A stretch of DNA of 25,842 bases. Source: CAZRWH01 sp964603905 (GTDB taxonomy: Bacteria; Patescibacteriota; Gracilibacteria; UBA1369; UBA12470). This document shows positions 7,324 through 14,898 of the stretch, piece by piece. The stretch covers positions 1-25,842 of the forward strand of contig CAZRWH010000018.1 in the NCBI GenBank assembly GCA_964603905.1, written 5' to 3'. Both the position numbers and the translations under genes were made by a program. Positions within the stretch are counted from its first letter, which is position 1, and every line of letters begins with the position of its first letter. The notes beneath the pieces were generated by a model. The model did not search any database. It saw only the letters and a program-made list of their open reading frames with translations, and had not been told where the DNA came from.

Positions 7324-7340
7324 GTGGCAATAATACCACA
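7323..7340 (-). promoter_or_regulatory. Extended -10 promoter inside an inverted repeat at the HNH start
   Basis: On the minus strand TGGTATTAT (7338-7330) is an extended -10 element, while the -35 (TGGGTT, 7358-7353) is poor. Seven bases downstream of the -10 is the ATG, so the mRNA is likely leaderless. TGTGG (7323-7327) and CCACA (7336-7340) form an inverted repeat around the -10 and overlap the start codon, so it could be an operator. Confidence 0.5.
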
Positions 7341-7368
7341 TTCAACAGGAGTAACCCACGAAAATGTG

Positions 7369-7572
7369 TCACGAATTTTTGACAGTATGCTCGCCAGATA
7401 CACTCTCAAACCGCCCACCAAAAACCTTCTGAACAGCCTCCAAGCATCTTCTCTCTTGCTCAGGATCCACCCAAACATCATTCGGAAGCTCCCTCATCGC
7501 ACGAAGCCTACATGCGGAAGGCATTCCATCAATCAACTCAGCTAATTCATCTTGTCTTTTTTCTAGACTCAT
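7369..7572 (-). CDS. Small protein translationally coupled to glyS
   Basis: A 67-aa protein (begins MSLEKRQDELAELIDGMPSA) whose ATG overlaps the glyS TGA stop in an ATGA motif (7572-7569), a strong sign that it is a real coupled gene. It is soluble, charged and largely helical, with PNDVWVDPEQERRCLEAVQKVFGG in the middle. I do not recognise a family. It is followed 45 bp later by the HNH gene. A glycyl-tRNA-related role is suggested only by position. Confidence 0.62.
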   Translation of the reverse strand: MSLEKRQDELAELIDGMPSACRLRAMRELPNDVWVDPEQERRCLEAVQKVFGGRFESVSGEHTVKNS

Positions 7573-8915
7573 AATTTGTTCTTAAAATACCCCACAAGCT
7601 CCTCAATCTTCACTCTTTCCTGCGACATAGAATCACGATCACGAACAGTTACGCTGCCGTCCTCAAGCGACTCAAAGTCAAAAGTGATACAGAAAGGAGT
7701 TCCGATCTCATCCTGACGACGATAACGTTTACCAATCGACCCCCTAAGATCGTACTCACAAGCAAATTCACGACTTAACGCCTCAAAAACTTTCTTAGCA
7801 TCTTCATCCAATTTCTTCTGAAGCGGCAAAACAGCCACTTTAACAGGAGCAATTTTTGGATCAAACTTCATAACAACACGCTCTTCTTCCTCAGTATAAG
7901 CATCAAGCAAAATCACAAGAATTGTACGCTCAACACCAAATGAAGGCTCAATAACATGAGGAACAAAAGGCTCCTCTCCCTCTTCGAAATAAGTCATCTT
8001 CTCTCCGCTGAATTCTTGGTGACGAGAAAGATCAAAATTTGTTCTGTAAGCAAGACCCATAAGCTCTCCCCAACCAAACGGGAATTCGTATTCTATATCC
8101 TTAGTTTTTTTAGAGTAGTGCGAAAGCTCATCCGACTCGTGATCACGGAAACGAAGCTTAGACTCATCAAGCCCAAGCCCAAGATAAAAGCTCCAGCATT
8201 CCTTCTCCCATTCGTCAAAACTTGTCTCCCAAGTCTCTTCACGAACAAAATACTCGATCTCCATCTGCTCAAATTCACGGGTTCTAAACGTAAAGTTACC
8301 AGGAGTAATCTCGTTTCGGAACGCTTTACCAATCTGACCAATCCCAAAAGGCAATTTTTTACGAGAAGTGTTCAGAACACTTTTGAAATTCGCAAAAATC
8401 CCTTGAGCAGTTTCCGGTCTCATATAAATATCACGAGCTCCATCCTCAGTAACACCTTGTTGAGTCTTAAACATAAGGTTAAAAGCACGTGGCTCAGTCC
8501 ATTCCAGAGCCCCACACTTAGGACATTTGATTTCGTTATCCATAATAATCTTCAAAATCTCCTCATTTGGCTTGCCATCAACAACTTGTCCTAATGCCTC
8601 CTCAATCAACTTATCTCCACGGAAACGCTCTTTACACGCCTTACAATCCATCATCGGATCAGAGAAGTTCTCAACATGCCCAGAAGCCTCCCAAACTCGT
8701 GGATTCATCAAAATCGACGCATCAAGACCAACCATATCCTCACGTCCTCGAACAAAGGTATCCCACCAAAGATCTTTTAGGTTTTTCTTGAGCTCAACAC
8801 CATAAGGACCATAGTCCCAAGTGTTCGCAAGCCCTCCATAAATCTCTGATCCAGGAAATATAAAACCTCTGCGCTTACAAAGCGACACAACCTTTTCCAT
8901 AAGATTATCTGACAT
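7569..8915 (-). CDS. glyS: Glycyl-tRNA synthetase, single-chain type
   Basis: A 448-aa class II synthetase that charges tRNA-Gly; this is the homodimeric alpha2 type shared by archaea, eukaryotes and many Gram-positive bacteria, not the alpha2beta2 type. Visible are SLCKRRGFIFPGSEIYGG at the N-terminus, a zinc-type pair of CxxC motifs (CKAC and CPKC) before ALEWTEPRAFNLMF, motif 2 in FRNEITPGNFTFRTREFEQMEIE, the ETAQG segment, motif 3 in PHVIEPSFGVERT, and the C-terminal anticodon-binding domain (VKVAVLPLQKKL onward). The ATG at 8915 has no Shine-Dalgarno sequence. Its TGA stop overlaps the start of the 67-aa gene, which also shows that TGA terminates translation in this organism. Confidence 0.95.
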   Translation of the reverse strand: MSDNLMEKVVSLCKRRGFIFPGSEIYGGLANTWDYGPYGVELKKNLKDLWWDTFVRGREDMVGLDASILMNPRVWEASGHVENFSDPMMDCKACKERFRGDKLIEEALGQVVDGKPNEEILKIIMDNEIKCPKCGALEWTEPRAFNLMFKTQQGVTEDGARDIYMRPETAQGIFANFKSVLNTSRKKLPFGIGQIGKAFRNEITPGNFTFRTREFEQMEIEYFVREETWETSFDEWEKECWSFYLGLGLDESKLRFRDHESDELSHYSKKTKDIEYEFPFGWGELMGLAYRTNFDLSRHQEFSGEKMTYFEEGEEPFVPHVIEPSFGVERTILVILLDAYTEEEERVVMKFDPKIAPVKVAVLPLQKKLDEDAKKVFEALSREFACEYDLRGSIGKRYRRQDEIGTPFCITFDFESLEDGSVTVRDRDSMSQERVKIEELVGYFKNKL

Positions 8916-8958
8916 GTTTTTGTTTAATTAAAAAGATACGCCGAAAATATACAACAAA

Positions 8959-9702
8959 TTAACGTTTCAGCATACCCAATTGGCTCAAAATTCCAGGCAA
9001 ATCATTCCTCAACATATACTTACCTGCATGCGGAACCTTTCCACCTTCACCAAGATGCAAATGAGTTTCATATGTAAAATACCCATCCTCATTATTCATA
9101 ATAAAACATGCCGACCCCACTACCACACGACAAACCTCACGATTTCCATGCCAAAATATCTCAACATCAAGCCGATTACCACCTACTGCAATCATATTCA
9201 AAATTTCAACAAGCCTCCTATATTTAGGTTTAGAACGGATATACTCTTTCATCTCAAGAACGTCCTCGGTATCACCAGGCAACGGATCAAGAATCGTACT
9301 TTTCTTTTTCCAAGCACCAATCTCTTGGATAATATAACGCCTCATCGCTGTAAGCTTGTCCGAGACCTGAACCTCAAGATTCACACGCCCAACAAACTTG
9401 GGCTCAAAAAGTGTTTTCAAAAAAGCAATCGACCCAGCTTCAGTTAGCATCTTTTCATCTCCATTAGCAGAGACATAACACCCCTGAAGAACCTCACAAT
9501 TTGGAGACATCTTAAACAAATAATACTCACACGCATAATCACCACAACCCAGATCATAACCTGGACCGGCAACAATAATCTGCAAATTGCCACCAGGCAC
9601 ACCGGTTACAAGCGCAGGATTACCAGGCCTCTGAATACCTATCAGCTTTTCAGCTAATTCGTACAGTTTAGACCGTATTTTGGATTCATTTGGTGATTCC
9701 AT
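8959..9702 (-). CDS. Conserved-looking hypothetical protein paired with an AAA-like ATPase
   Basis: A 247-aa soluble protein without signal peptide or membrane segment. The ATG at 9702 (MESPNESKIRSKL) is chosen. The longer frame starts at 9774 inside the 7-bp repeat array, and its first 24 residues (rich in W, D, Y) look like translated spacer. Notable segments are GNLQIIVAGPGYDLGCGDYACEYYLF, EVQVSDKLTAMRRYIIQEI and a C-terminal region with several histidines (FTYETHLHLGEGGKVPHAGKYM). I recognise no family. It lies between the AAA-like gene and glyS (43 bp before glyS) in the same direction, so it is probably co-transcribed with both. Confidence 0.7.
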   Translation of the reverse strand: MESPNESKIRSKLYELAEKLIGIQRPGNPALVTGVPGGNLQIIVAGPGYDLGCGDYACEYYLFKMSPNCEVLQGCYVSANGDEKMLTEAGSIAFLKTLFEPKFVGRVNLEVQVSDKLTAMRRYIIQEIGAWKKKSTILDPLPGDTEDVLEMKEYIRSKPKYRRLVEILNMIAVGGNRLDVEIFWHGNREVCRVVVGSACFIMNNEDGYFTYETHLHLGEGGKVPHAGKYMLRNDLPGILSQLGMLKR

Positions 9703-9760
9703 ATTTAAATCATAAAAAAGGTCCTTACCATACCAAATCCACCTCCAATTGTCCACCAAT

Positions 9761-9797
9761 CTGTCATCTGTCATCTGTCATCTATAATCTGCTATCT
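9761..9797. repeat. 7-bp tandem repeat array at the end of the AAA-like gene
   Basis: On the + strand CTGTCAT occurs three times in tandem (9761-9781), followed by the degenerate units CTATAAT and CTGCTAT and the partial unit CTAAC. On the coding (minus) strand this encodes the last residues LDSRL and TAG stop (9784-9782) of the AAA-like protein and continues as ATGACAG repeats. The TGA recurring every 7 bp gives stops in all three frames. Confidence 0.75.
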
Positions 9798-11062
9798 AAC
9801 TGAACCTCCCACCAAGGCCTCCCACCCATCTCAATATAACGAGTAGAATCCTTGAGCGCCTCTCCACAATTAGAAGTACCAATCACTGTAATCCCCTGTT
9901 CTTCAATACACCTTTTAATAAATGCTTGAGCATGTTTAGCATTCGCAAGATTTTCATGAACCTGACTCTTTACCTTGTTAGAAACGTTTTCACCCATATA
10001 ATGACAATCTCCTACACGAAAAATCGGCCGATCTATTTCATGAACAATTATCAAAGGTCTAGGATGCCCCGTAATACGAACATTAGTTCTTGTTAAATAT
10101 TCAACTAACTGATGCCAACCCACCAAACTAATTATATCCCCAGTAAAAACAACTTCATGCACTCTAGGTCTTTGCGAAATCATCATTTGAATCAAAGTAT
10201 CAACCGAAACAGTCTTCCCAAGCCCAGGATCCCCTCTCAAAATAGTCAACCCAGACGCAACAGGAAATTGATGAAAATGCGAAAGCATCGAATATGCAAT
10301 TTGCTCAAGAGCTTCAACCTGTTCTTCCTGCACAGGAGCACGCCCATCAAATCTCAATAAATGCTTGTCGGAATACGATGTTACCGGTGGGTCAATTCCA
10401 GGCCCCCATGGACTTAGTCCACGTACACTCGAACTCCCGCTGGCATAAACACCATTACCTCTCGGCTTAACAAGCCGCCCTTCGAACTCATGCAAACCAC
10501 TCACCATCCTAGAAGCATCCGCCCTAAGATTAACCTCTCTCTGTCTCCAGAATTCATCCCCAATTCGTTCAATAGCCTCATCATTTAACCCAGGAATTTT
10601 AACAACATGAAAAGGCAATCCATCCTGCAGAGGCCAAGGAAAGTTAGGCCCTTTTCCGCTCATCCGACACATACGACCAACCAGTATTTTCATAGCAGCC
10701 TCTTGAGACATCATATCAATCAACTCTTGCAACCTCGCATCCCTAACAGCAACAGTCAAAGGTCTAAATTCCTCACCTTTATCCAGAATCTCTGTAACAT
10801 AACGCGTAAGCTCCTTTCTTAGAGTATACAAATCCCGATACAAAACCTCGTATTGGCGTTTAACAGAAGGCTCAACATAAGAAGAATAGGCATTCCTAGC
10901 CAAAGTACCCTGGTTTTTACGCCCTCCCTCCATAACAAAAAGCATATTTTGGTCTTCTGCCATTAATTTCGCAACAGCAACCACAACAGGCTCCATTGAT
11001 TCCCTAAGAGCCTCAGTAAAAACTCCCCTAGTAAGCAAATCATTAAACGCAGGCTTTTCCAT
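9782..11062 (-). CDS. Divergent AAA-like P-loop ATPase
   Basis: A 426-aa protein. Residues 1-240 form a helical N-terminal region without a recognised domain. The ATPase part has Walker A GDPGLGKT at 277-284, a Walker B-like strand LIIVHEIDRP (337-346) in which the usual Asp before Glu is His, and a sensor-1-like GTSN (395-398). The C-terminus is short, so a normal AAA lid may be missing. No signal peptide. It follows dtd (57 bp) and precedes the unknown 247-aa gene, with a repeat array at its stop codon. It may remodel or load its neighbour's product; that is inference from adjacency. Substrate unknown. Confidence 0.78.
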   Translation of the reverse strand: MEKPAFNDLLTRGVFTEALRESMEPVVVAVAKLMAEDQNMLFVMEGGRKNQGTLARNAYSSYVEPSVKRQYEVLYRDLYTLRKELTRYVTEILDKGEEFRPLTVAVRDARLQELIDMMSQEAAMKILVGRMCRMSGKGPNFPWPLQDGLPFHVVKIPGLNDEAIERIGDEFWRQREVNLRADASRMVSGLHEFEGRLVKPRGNGVYASGSSSVRGLSPWGPGIDPPVTSYSDKHLLRFDGRAPVQEEQVEALEQIAYSMLSHFHQFPVASGLTILRGDPGLGKTVSVDTLIQMMISQRPRVHEVVFTGDIISLVGWHQLVEYLTRTNVRITGHPRPLIIVHEIDRPIFRVGDCHYMGENVSNKVKSQVHENLANAKHAQAFIKRCIEEQGITVIGTSNCGEALKDSTRYIEMGGRPWWEVQLDSRL

Positions 11063-11119
11063 AAAAAAATAAAATTACAAAAACAGGCCATTGATTATGA
11101 CAAGCTCCAGACCTACTGT

Positions 11120-11563
11120 CTAAATCTTGCTTTCCAGCGAAATCGTCACAGGCCCATCATTTACGAGCGAAACCTCCATCATTGCACCAAAAACCCCCTG
11201 TTGGACATCAATGCCCTCAGAACGACAAGCCTCACAAAACTCCTCATAAAGCGCGTCGGCAATTTCTGGCGGCGCCGCATCAATAAAGCTCGGACGATTA
11301 CCTTTTTTGGTATTTGCAAAAAGAGTGAATTGAGAAACAACAAGCAAAGATCCCGAAACATCCTTGAGAGACAAATTAAACTTACCTTCCTCGTCCGAAA
11401 ACACACGCATTCCAATAATTTTGCGAACCAAATAATCGATATCGGAACTACTATCTTCTTTGCCAACACCGAGGAGCACCAAAAAACCGCCATCAATAGC
11501 GCCTTTTACTTCCCCGTCAACAGATACAGAAGCCTTGCTAACGCGTTGTAAAACAGCTTTCAT
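11120..11563 (-). CDS. dtd: D-aminoacyl-tRNA deacylase
   Basis: A 147-aa enzyme that hydrolyses D-aminoacyl-tRNA (and Gly-tRNA-Ala) to keep D-residues and mischarged glycine out of protein. Signature motifs are MKAVLQRVSKASVSVDG at the N-terminus, the catalytic SQFTLFA motif near residue 77, and NDGPVT near the C-terminus. Length matches the family (about 145-150). Its ATG shares one base with the DUF3467 stop (TAATG at 11565-11561), which implies translational coupling. Co-location with glyS a few genes downstream fits a translation-quality theme. Confidence 0.95.
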   Translation of the reverse strand: MKAVLQRVSKASVSVDGEVKGAIDGGFLVLLGVGKEDSSSDIDYLVRKIIGMRVFSDEEGKFNLSLKDVSGSLLVVSQFTLFANTKKGNRPSFIDAAPPEIADALYEEFCEACRSEGIDVQQGVFGAMMEVSLVNDGPVTISLESKI

Positions 11564-11862
11564 TAAGCAGCAGGTTGTTGTGGTTGTTGAGCCGCAGCTT
11601 GTTTGTTACGGAAATCTAGAACTGCATTTTGGAAAACTTTCAAGAAAGATTCTGCAGTTTTGTGAGTCATGTTAACTCTTTGAAGAACTTTCACAACTTT
11701 TTCAGCGCCTCCAGGGACAAGATATCCGAAGTCAATAACAACCTCGTTACCAGAAACATTAACAGAAACAGCGTTTGCATAGATTCCAGCTTGAGCTTCC
11801 TCAGCAACTACAACTTTTACTTTCCCTTGAGCACCTTGTGCTCCAGCTTGTTGATCAGTCAT
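11563..11862 (-). CDS. DUF3467 family protein
   Basis: A 99-aa small cytosolic protein. The core (about residues 15-85) matches the DUF3467 pattern: AQAGIYANAVSVNVSGNEVVIDFGYLVPGG, then KVLQRVNMTHKTAESFLKVFQNAVLDF. In this family the AGIYAN...FvlDF...PG layout is conserved but the function is unknown. The N- and C-termini are Gln/Ala-rich and low-complexity (QAAAQQPQQPAA). It overlaps dtd by one base and lies 52 bp after rlmN, so it is part of the same transcript. Confidence 0.82.
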   Translation of the reverse strand: MTDQQAGAQGAQGKVKVVVAEEAQAGIYANAVSVNVSGNEVVIDFGYLVPGGAEKVVKVLQRVNMTHKTAESFLKVFQNAVLDFRNKQAAAQQPQQPAA

Positions 11863-11914
11863 TTTTTTTAAATTAAAAAATATTTAACGCTCAATATTTA
11901 AACACAAACTCCCT

Positions 11915-12925
11915 CTACTTACCAGCTAACTGCCCACAAGCAGCATCAATACCCTGACCTAAACTTACTCTAATAGTCACTGGCACACGATAAGTCTCCA
12001 AAATCCGCTTGAACTCCTGCAAATTCTCATCACGAGACCTTTTAAAGCGATTACCGTCCGTGTAGTTGTAAGGAATCAGATTTACATGACAAAGCTGTCC
12101 TTTACAGAGCTTACCGAGCTCATGAGCATACACAACATCATCGTTAATACCATCAAGCATTATGTACTCATAAGAAACACGCCGATGAGTTTTCCTGATA
12201 TATTCATTCACAGCATCCATAAGATCATCAATTGAATATTTTTGAGCCACAGGCATAAAATTCTGCCTCAAATCCTGCAAAGGAGCATGAAGAGATATAG
12301 CAAGATTAACCTGCAAACCTTCATCAGCAAGCTTCAAGATCCCAGGAACAATACCAACAGTAGAAAGAGTCATATGCCTCGCACCAAGACCAAAACCACG
12401 CGCATCATTCAAGTGACGAATAGCACGCATGACGTTTTCATAATTATTAAAAGGTTCTCCCATCCCCATAAAAACCACATTCGTAATTCCTTCTTCTGCA
12501 AAATAAAGAACCTGATCTGCGATCTCTTCATATGTAAGATTCCTCTTAAAACCCATCTTTCCAGTCGCACAAAAATGACATCCCATCGCACATCCGACCT
12601 GGCTAGACACACAAACCGTTTTTCGACCATCCTTGTACCTCATCAAAACCGCTTCTATCTTCTTGCCATCTTTTTTACAACGGAACAAAACCTTCTGCAC
12701 CTCGCCATCAGCTGACAATGATGCATCCTTCTCTTCAATCGAAAAAACTGGGACATTCTCTTCGAGAAACTCCCTCAATCCAGCTGGCAAAGTTGTCATG
12801 TCGTTATAACTAGTGACACCGTTTTTGCAAACCGCACGCAAAACTTGATCTGCACGAAAAGCAGGGTGGCCATTCTCCGCAAAAATTTCCTTTAATTCTT
12901 GATAGTCTTTCATATTTTCTGTCAT
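11915..12925 (-). CDS. rlmN: Dual-specificity 23S rRNA/tRNA adenine-C2 methyltransferase
   Basis: A 336-aa radical SAM enzyme that methylates C2 of A2503 in 23S rRNA and A37 in some tRNAs. The cluster-binding CxxxCxxC motif is C112/C116/C119 (GCAMGCHFCATG). FMGMGEPFNNY follows, and a second catalytic-type cysteine lies near the C-terminus (C330, DAACGQLAGK). RlmN rather than Cfr is the better fit by overall pattern. The ATG at 12925 (MTENMKDYQ) is chosen over 12955, because the extra ten residues fall in the leader and GAGGTG lies about 12 nt upstream of 12925. ATG 12913 is another option. It is the first gene of the rlmN-DUF3467-dtd run. Confidence 0.93.
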   Translation of the reverse strand: MTENMKDYQELKEIFAENGHPAFRADQVLRAVCKNGVTSYNDMTTLPAGLREFLEENVPVFSIEEKDASLSADGEVQKVLFRCKKDGKKIEAVLMRYKDGRKTVCVSSQVGCAMGCHFCATGKMGFKRNLTYEEIADQVLYFAEEGITNVVFMGMGEPFNNYENVMRAIRHLNDARGFGLGARHMTLSTVGIVPGILKLADEGLQVNLAISLHAPLQDLRQNFMPVAQKYSIDDLMDAVNEYIRKTHRRVSYEYIMLDGINDDVVYAHELGKLCKGQLCHVNLIPYNYTDGNRFKRSRDENLQEFKRILETYRVPVTIRVSLGQGIDAACGQLAGK

Positions 12926-12962
12926 AAAAATTTGACACCTCAGATGGTACACCAAACCTGTA

Positions 12963-12991
12963 ATTCTAAAAAGATTAATTTAATGTCACAA
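12963..12991 (-). promoter_or_regulatory. Putative rlmN promoter
   Basis: On the minus strand TTGTGA (12991-12986) is followed after exactly 17 bp by TAGAAT (12968-12963), about 38 bp before ATG 12925. Both boxes are close to consensus. Confidence 0.48.
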
Positions 12992-13020
12992 AAACGTTAC
13001 ACATATTAGGCGCTGACGGC

Positions 13021-13048
13021 TTGCACAAGGGATTTGTTGTGATAAAAA
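13021..13048 (+). promoter_or_regulatory. Putative promoter of the OmpR-type regulator gene
   Basis: TTGCAC (13021-13026) is followed after 16 bp by TAAAAA (13043-13048), 34 bp before ATG 13082. The -10 is weak. Confidence 0.33.
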
Positions 13049-13081
13049 ATAGAGTCACCTACCATTTGAAAACTCAAAACC

Positions 13082-13720
13082 ATGAAGATTCTCACAATCG
13101 CGGATTCTCCGATCCACCATGTTTCAGAACATCTAGAATCTATGGGGATAGAAACGCAAACAATCACTCCGAACGAATTAAACACCGTTTGGCTTTCACA
13201 GTTTCACGTTATCTATATACAAAATATCCACGACCGCACCGACTACAAAAACCTCTTAATAAAAATACGAAATCTAAACTGGCAAATCCCAATCCTATTA
13301 CCCTATCCAGCTCCAGACAAAATAAACAACTCATTCCTAATACCAAAGGACATCACTCCAAACGAACTGGCCCTCACAACAATCTCCCTATTAAGAAGCA
13401 GAAACAAAAAAAAGAACCGTAAACTAAAATACAAAGACCTTATACTCGACCCTTCCAGACGAGTTGCAAAGAGAAGAAATCAAAAAACCGAACTTAGACA
13501 AAAGGAGTACGGGATTTTGGAAATAATGATGCGCAATCCCGAAACAACAGTCACAAAAGACCAAATCGTAGAGCAACTTTGGGACAGCGGAACCATCCTT
13601 CTAAGCAACACATTAACAGTTCATATGTCTCGATTACGAGAAAAAATCGACAAAGGATTTACAAAAAAACTTATCCATACAATCCCTTGCGTAGGGTACA
13701 GACTCGAGCAAATCGATTAA
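13082..13720 (+). CDS. OmpR/PhoB-type regulator with degenerate receiver domain
   Basis: A 212-aa protein. The N-terminal part (1-105) keeps the outline of a response-regulator receiver (MKILTIADSP; later FLIPKDI with the conserved lysine). The strand that should end in the phosphoacceptor Asp reads VIYIQNIHDRTD, with Gln at the expected place, and the usual Thr/Ser strand reads ILLPYPAP. The C-terminal part (about 115-212) is a clear winged helix: LRQKEYGILEIMMRNPETTVTKDQIVEQLW, then LSNTLTVHMSRLREKID and HTIPCVGYRL. No sensor kinase is near. It is probably a phosphorylation-independent DNA-binding regulator. It lies 93 bp upstream of the sigma-region-4 protein gene, which has its own promoter. 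Confidence 0.85.
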   Translation: MKILTIADSPIHHVSEHLESMGIETQTITPNELNTVWLSQFHVIYIQNIHDRTDYKNLLIKIRNLNWQIPILLPYPAPDKINNSFLIPKDITPNELALTTISLLRSRNKKKNRKLKYKDLILDPSRRVAKRRNQKTELRQKEYGILEIMMRNPETTVTKDQIVEQLWDSGTILLSNTLTVHMSRLREKIDKGFTKKLIHTIPCVGYRLEQID

Positions 13721-13742
13721 AATTGCGATATATACGATATCT

Positions 13743-13772
13743 TTGACTCGCGTGCAACATGTGTGGTAAATT
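13743..13772 (+). promoter_or_regulatory. Promoter of the sigma-region-4/HARE-HTH gene
   Basis: TTGACT (13743-13748) is followed after 18 bp by TAAATT (13767-13772), which is preceded by an extended -10 TGG. The predicted start near 13779 gives a leader of about 35 nt. The start ATG 13814 has no Shine-Dalgarno sequence. Confidence 0.55.
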
Positions 13773-13813
13773 TCGAAGTACTCTAGTCCTATATCTCGTA
13801 AAACAAAATAAAC

Positions 13814-14887
13814 ATGACCACAGCCACACCAAACTTCACGGTCAACAACAATGTAACTGCAGGAGATATACAGTTACGAGAGTTGATCGGGAATCTTTTG
13901 ATTGTGCTGAATGACAAAGAAAAGCACATCATCGAGCATCGTTTCGCTTTAAATCAACAAAAGAAACAAACGCTTGAGCAAATCGGACAAAAATTTTCTG
14001 TGACACGTGAGCGCATCAGACAAATCGAGAAAAACGCACTCAAAAAACTTGCTAGAAACGCACAAAACACAGATCTACGAACGCTAAACGAATATGCGAA
14101 AAGCATCATCAAAAAACATGCAGGTATCACAACTGAAGAAGGCTTAACAGCCATCATTCTAAACTCGTTGGAGAACATTTCTGCTGCAGAGATCAATGAG
14201 CTAAAACTTGCACTAGCGCTAGACCCTGAACTAGAGAAAATCTCAAACACAATCAATTACGAACCAAACTGGAGACTAAAAGCAATTCCTTTCCGAACAG
14301 TAAAAGACATCACTGAAACAAGCATCAAAGTACTAAGAGCAAAGAAAGACGTAATGACAGCCGAGGAACTAATTGCAAAAGCTACAGAGAAACTGTCTGC
14401 ACAAGTAGAACCACAGTTGATCGTAAGCACTCTAAAAATCGACAAACGAATCAAATTCACAGAGAGCGGAATTGGACTTAAGAGCTGGAGACACATCAAC
14501 CCACGAACTCTTCGTGACAAAATCCAGTTCATTCTTCAAAAGGAGAACAAACCAATGCACTTCGTAAAGATCGCCAACCTAATAAGTGACTCAGAATTCG
14601 ACAAGAAAACTGTAAACACTCAGGCGGTTCACAACGAACTAATCAGAAACAACGATTTCGTACTAATCGGACGTGGAATTTATGCTCTATCAACATGGGG
14701 ATACAAACCAGGAACAGTTTCTGACATCATCGAGAAAATTCTTGAAGGCGGAAAAACAATGTCTCGTGAAGACATTATCAAAGCCGTACTAAAACAACGC
14801 CAAGTAAAAACAATCACTATCTACCTAAACCTAAAGAACAAGAAACAGTTCAAAAAGGTTGGAAAAGATAGCTACACACTAGCGTAA
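13814..14887 (+). CDS. Sigma-70 region 4-like protein with tandem HARE-HTH winged helices
   Basis: A 357-aa protein. Residues about 25-82 form a sigma-70 region 4 helix-turn-helix (LNDKEKHIIEHRFAL, QTLEQIGQKFSVTRERIRQIEKNALKKL), which normally reads the -35 box. No region 2 or 3 is present, so it cannot be a complete sigma factor. Three winged-helix-like modules follow at about 161-225, 231-297 and 300-357. The middle one (FVKIANLISDS ... FVLIGRGIYALSTWGY) matches the HARE-HTH domain of the Firmicutes RNA polymerase delta subunit, and the last (MSREDIIKAVLKQRQVK ... VGKDSYTL) looks related. It is probably an RNA polymerase-associated or nucleoid-associated regulator. It is followed after 11 nt by a 53-aa acidic ORF, then a terminator. 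Confidence 0.85.
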   Translation: MTTATPNFTVNNNVTAGDIQLRELIGNLLIVLNDKEKHIIEHRFALNQQKKQTLEQIGQKFSVTRERIRQIEKNALKKLARNAQNTDLRTLNEYAKSIIKKHAGITTEEGLTAIILNSLENISAAEINELKLALALDPELEKISNTINYEPNWRLKAIPFRTVKDITETSIKVLRAKKDVMTAEELIAKATEKLSAQVEPQLIVSTLKIDKRIKFTESGIGLKSWRHINPRTLRDKIQFILQKENKPMHFVKIANLISDSEFDKKTVNTQAVHNELIRNNDFVLIGRGIYALSTWGYKPGTVSDIIEKILEGGKTMSREDIIKAVLKQRQVKTITIYLNLKNKKQFKKVGKDSYTLA

Positions 14888-14898
14888 ACAAGAAAAAC

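Noticed and set aside
7569..7572. Alternative genetic code with TGA as glycine (Gracilibacteria type)
   Set aside because: TGA ends glyS in an ATGA overlap and also ends the hydrolase and nitroreductase at family-appropriate lengths; no in-frame TGA is needed in any gene.
7956..8594. 212-codon + strand frame
   Set aside because: Antisense of glyS, which has complete class II synthetase motifs.
9703..9774. N-terminal extension of the 247-aa unknown protein
   Set aside because: It starts inside the ATGACAG repeat array and reads spacer; ATG 9702 is more credible.
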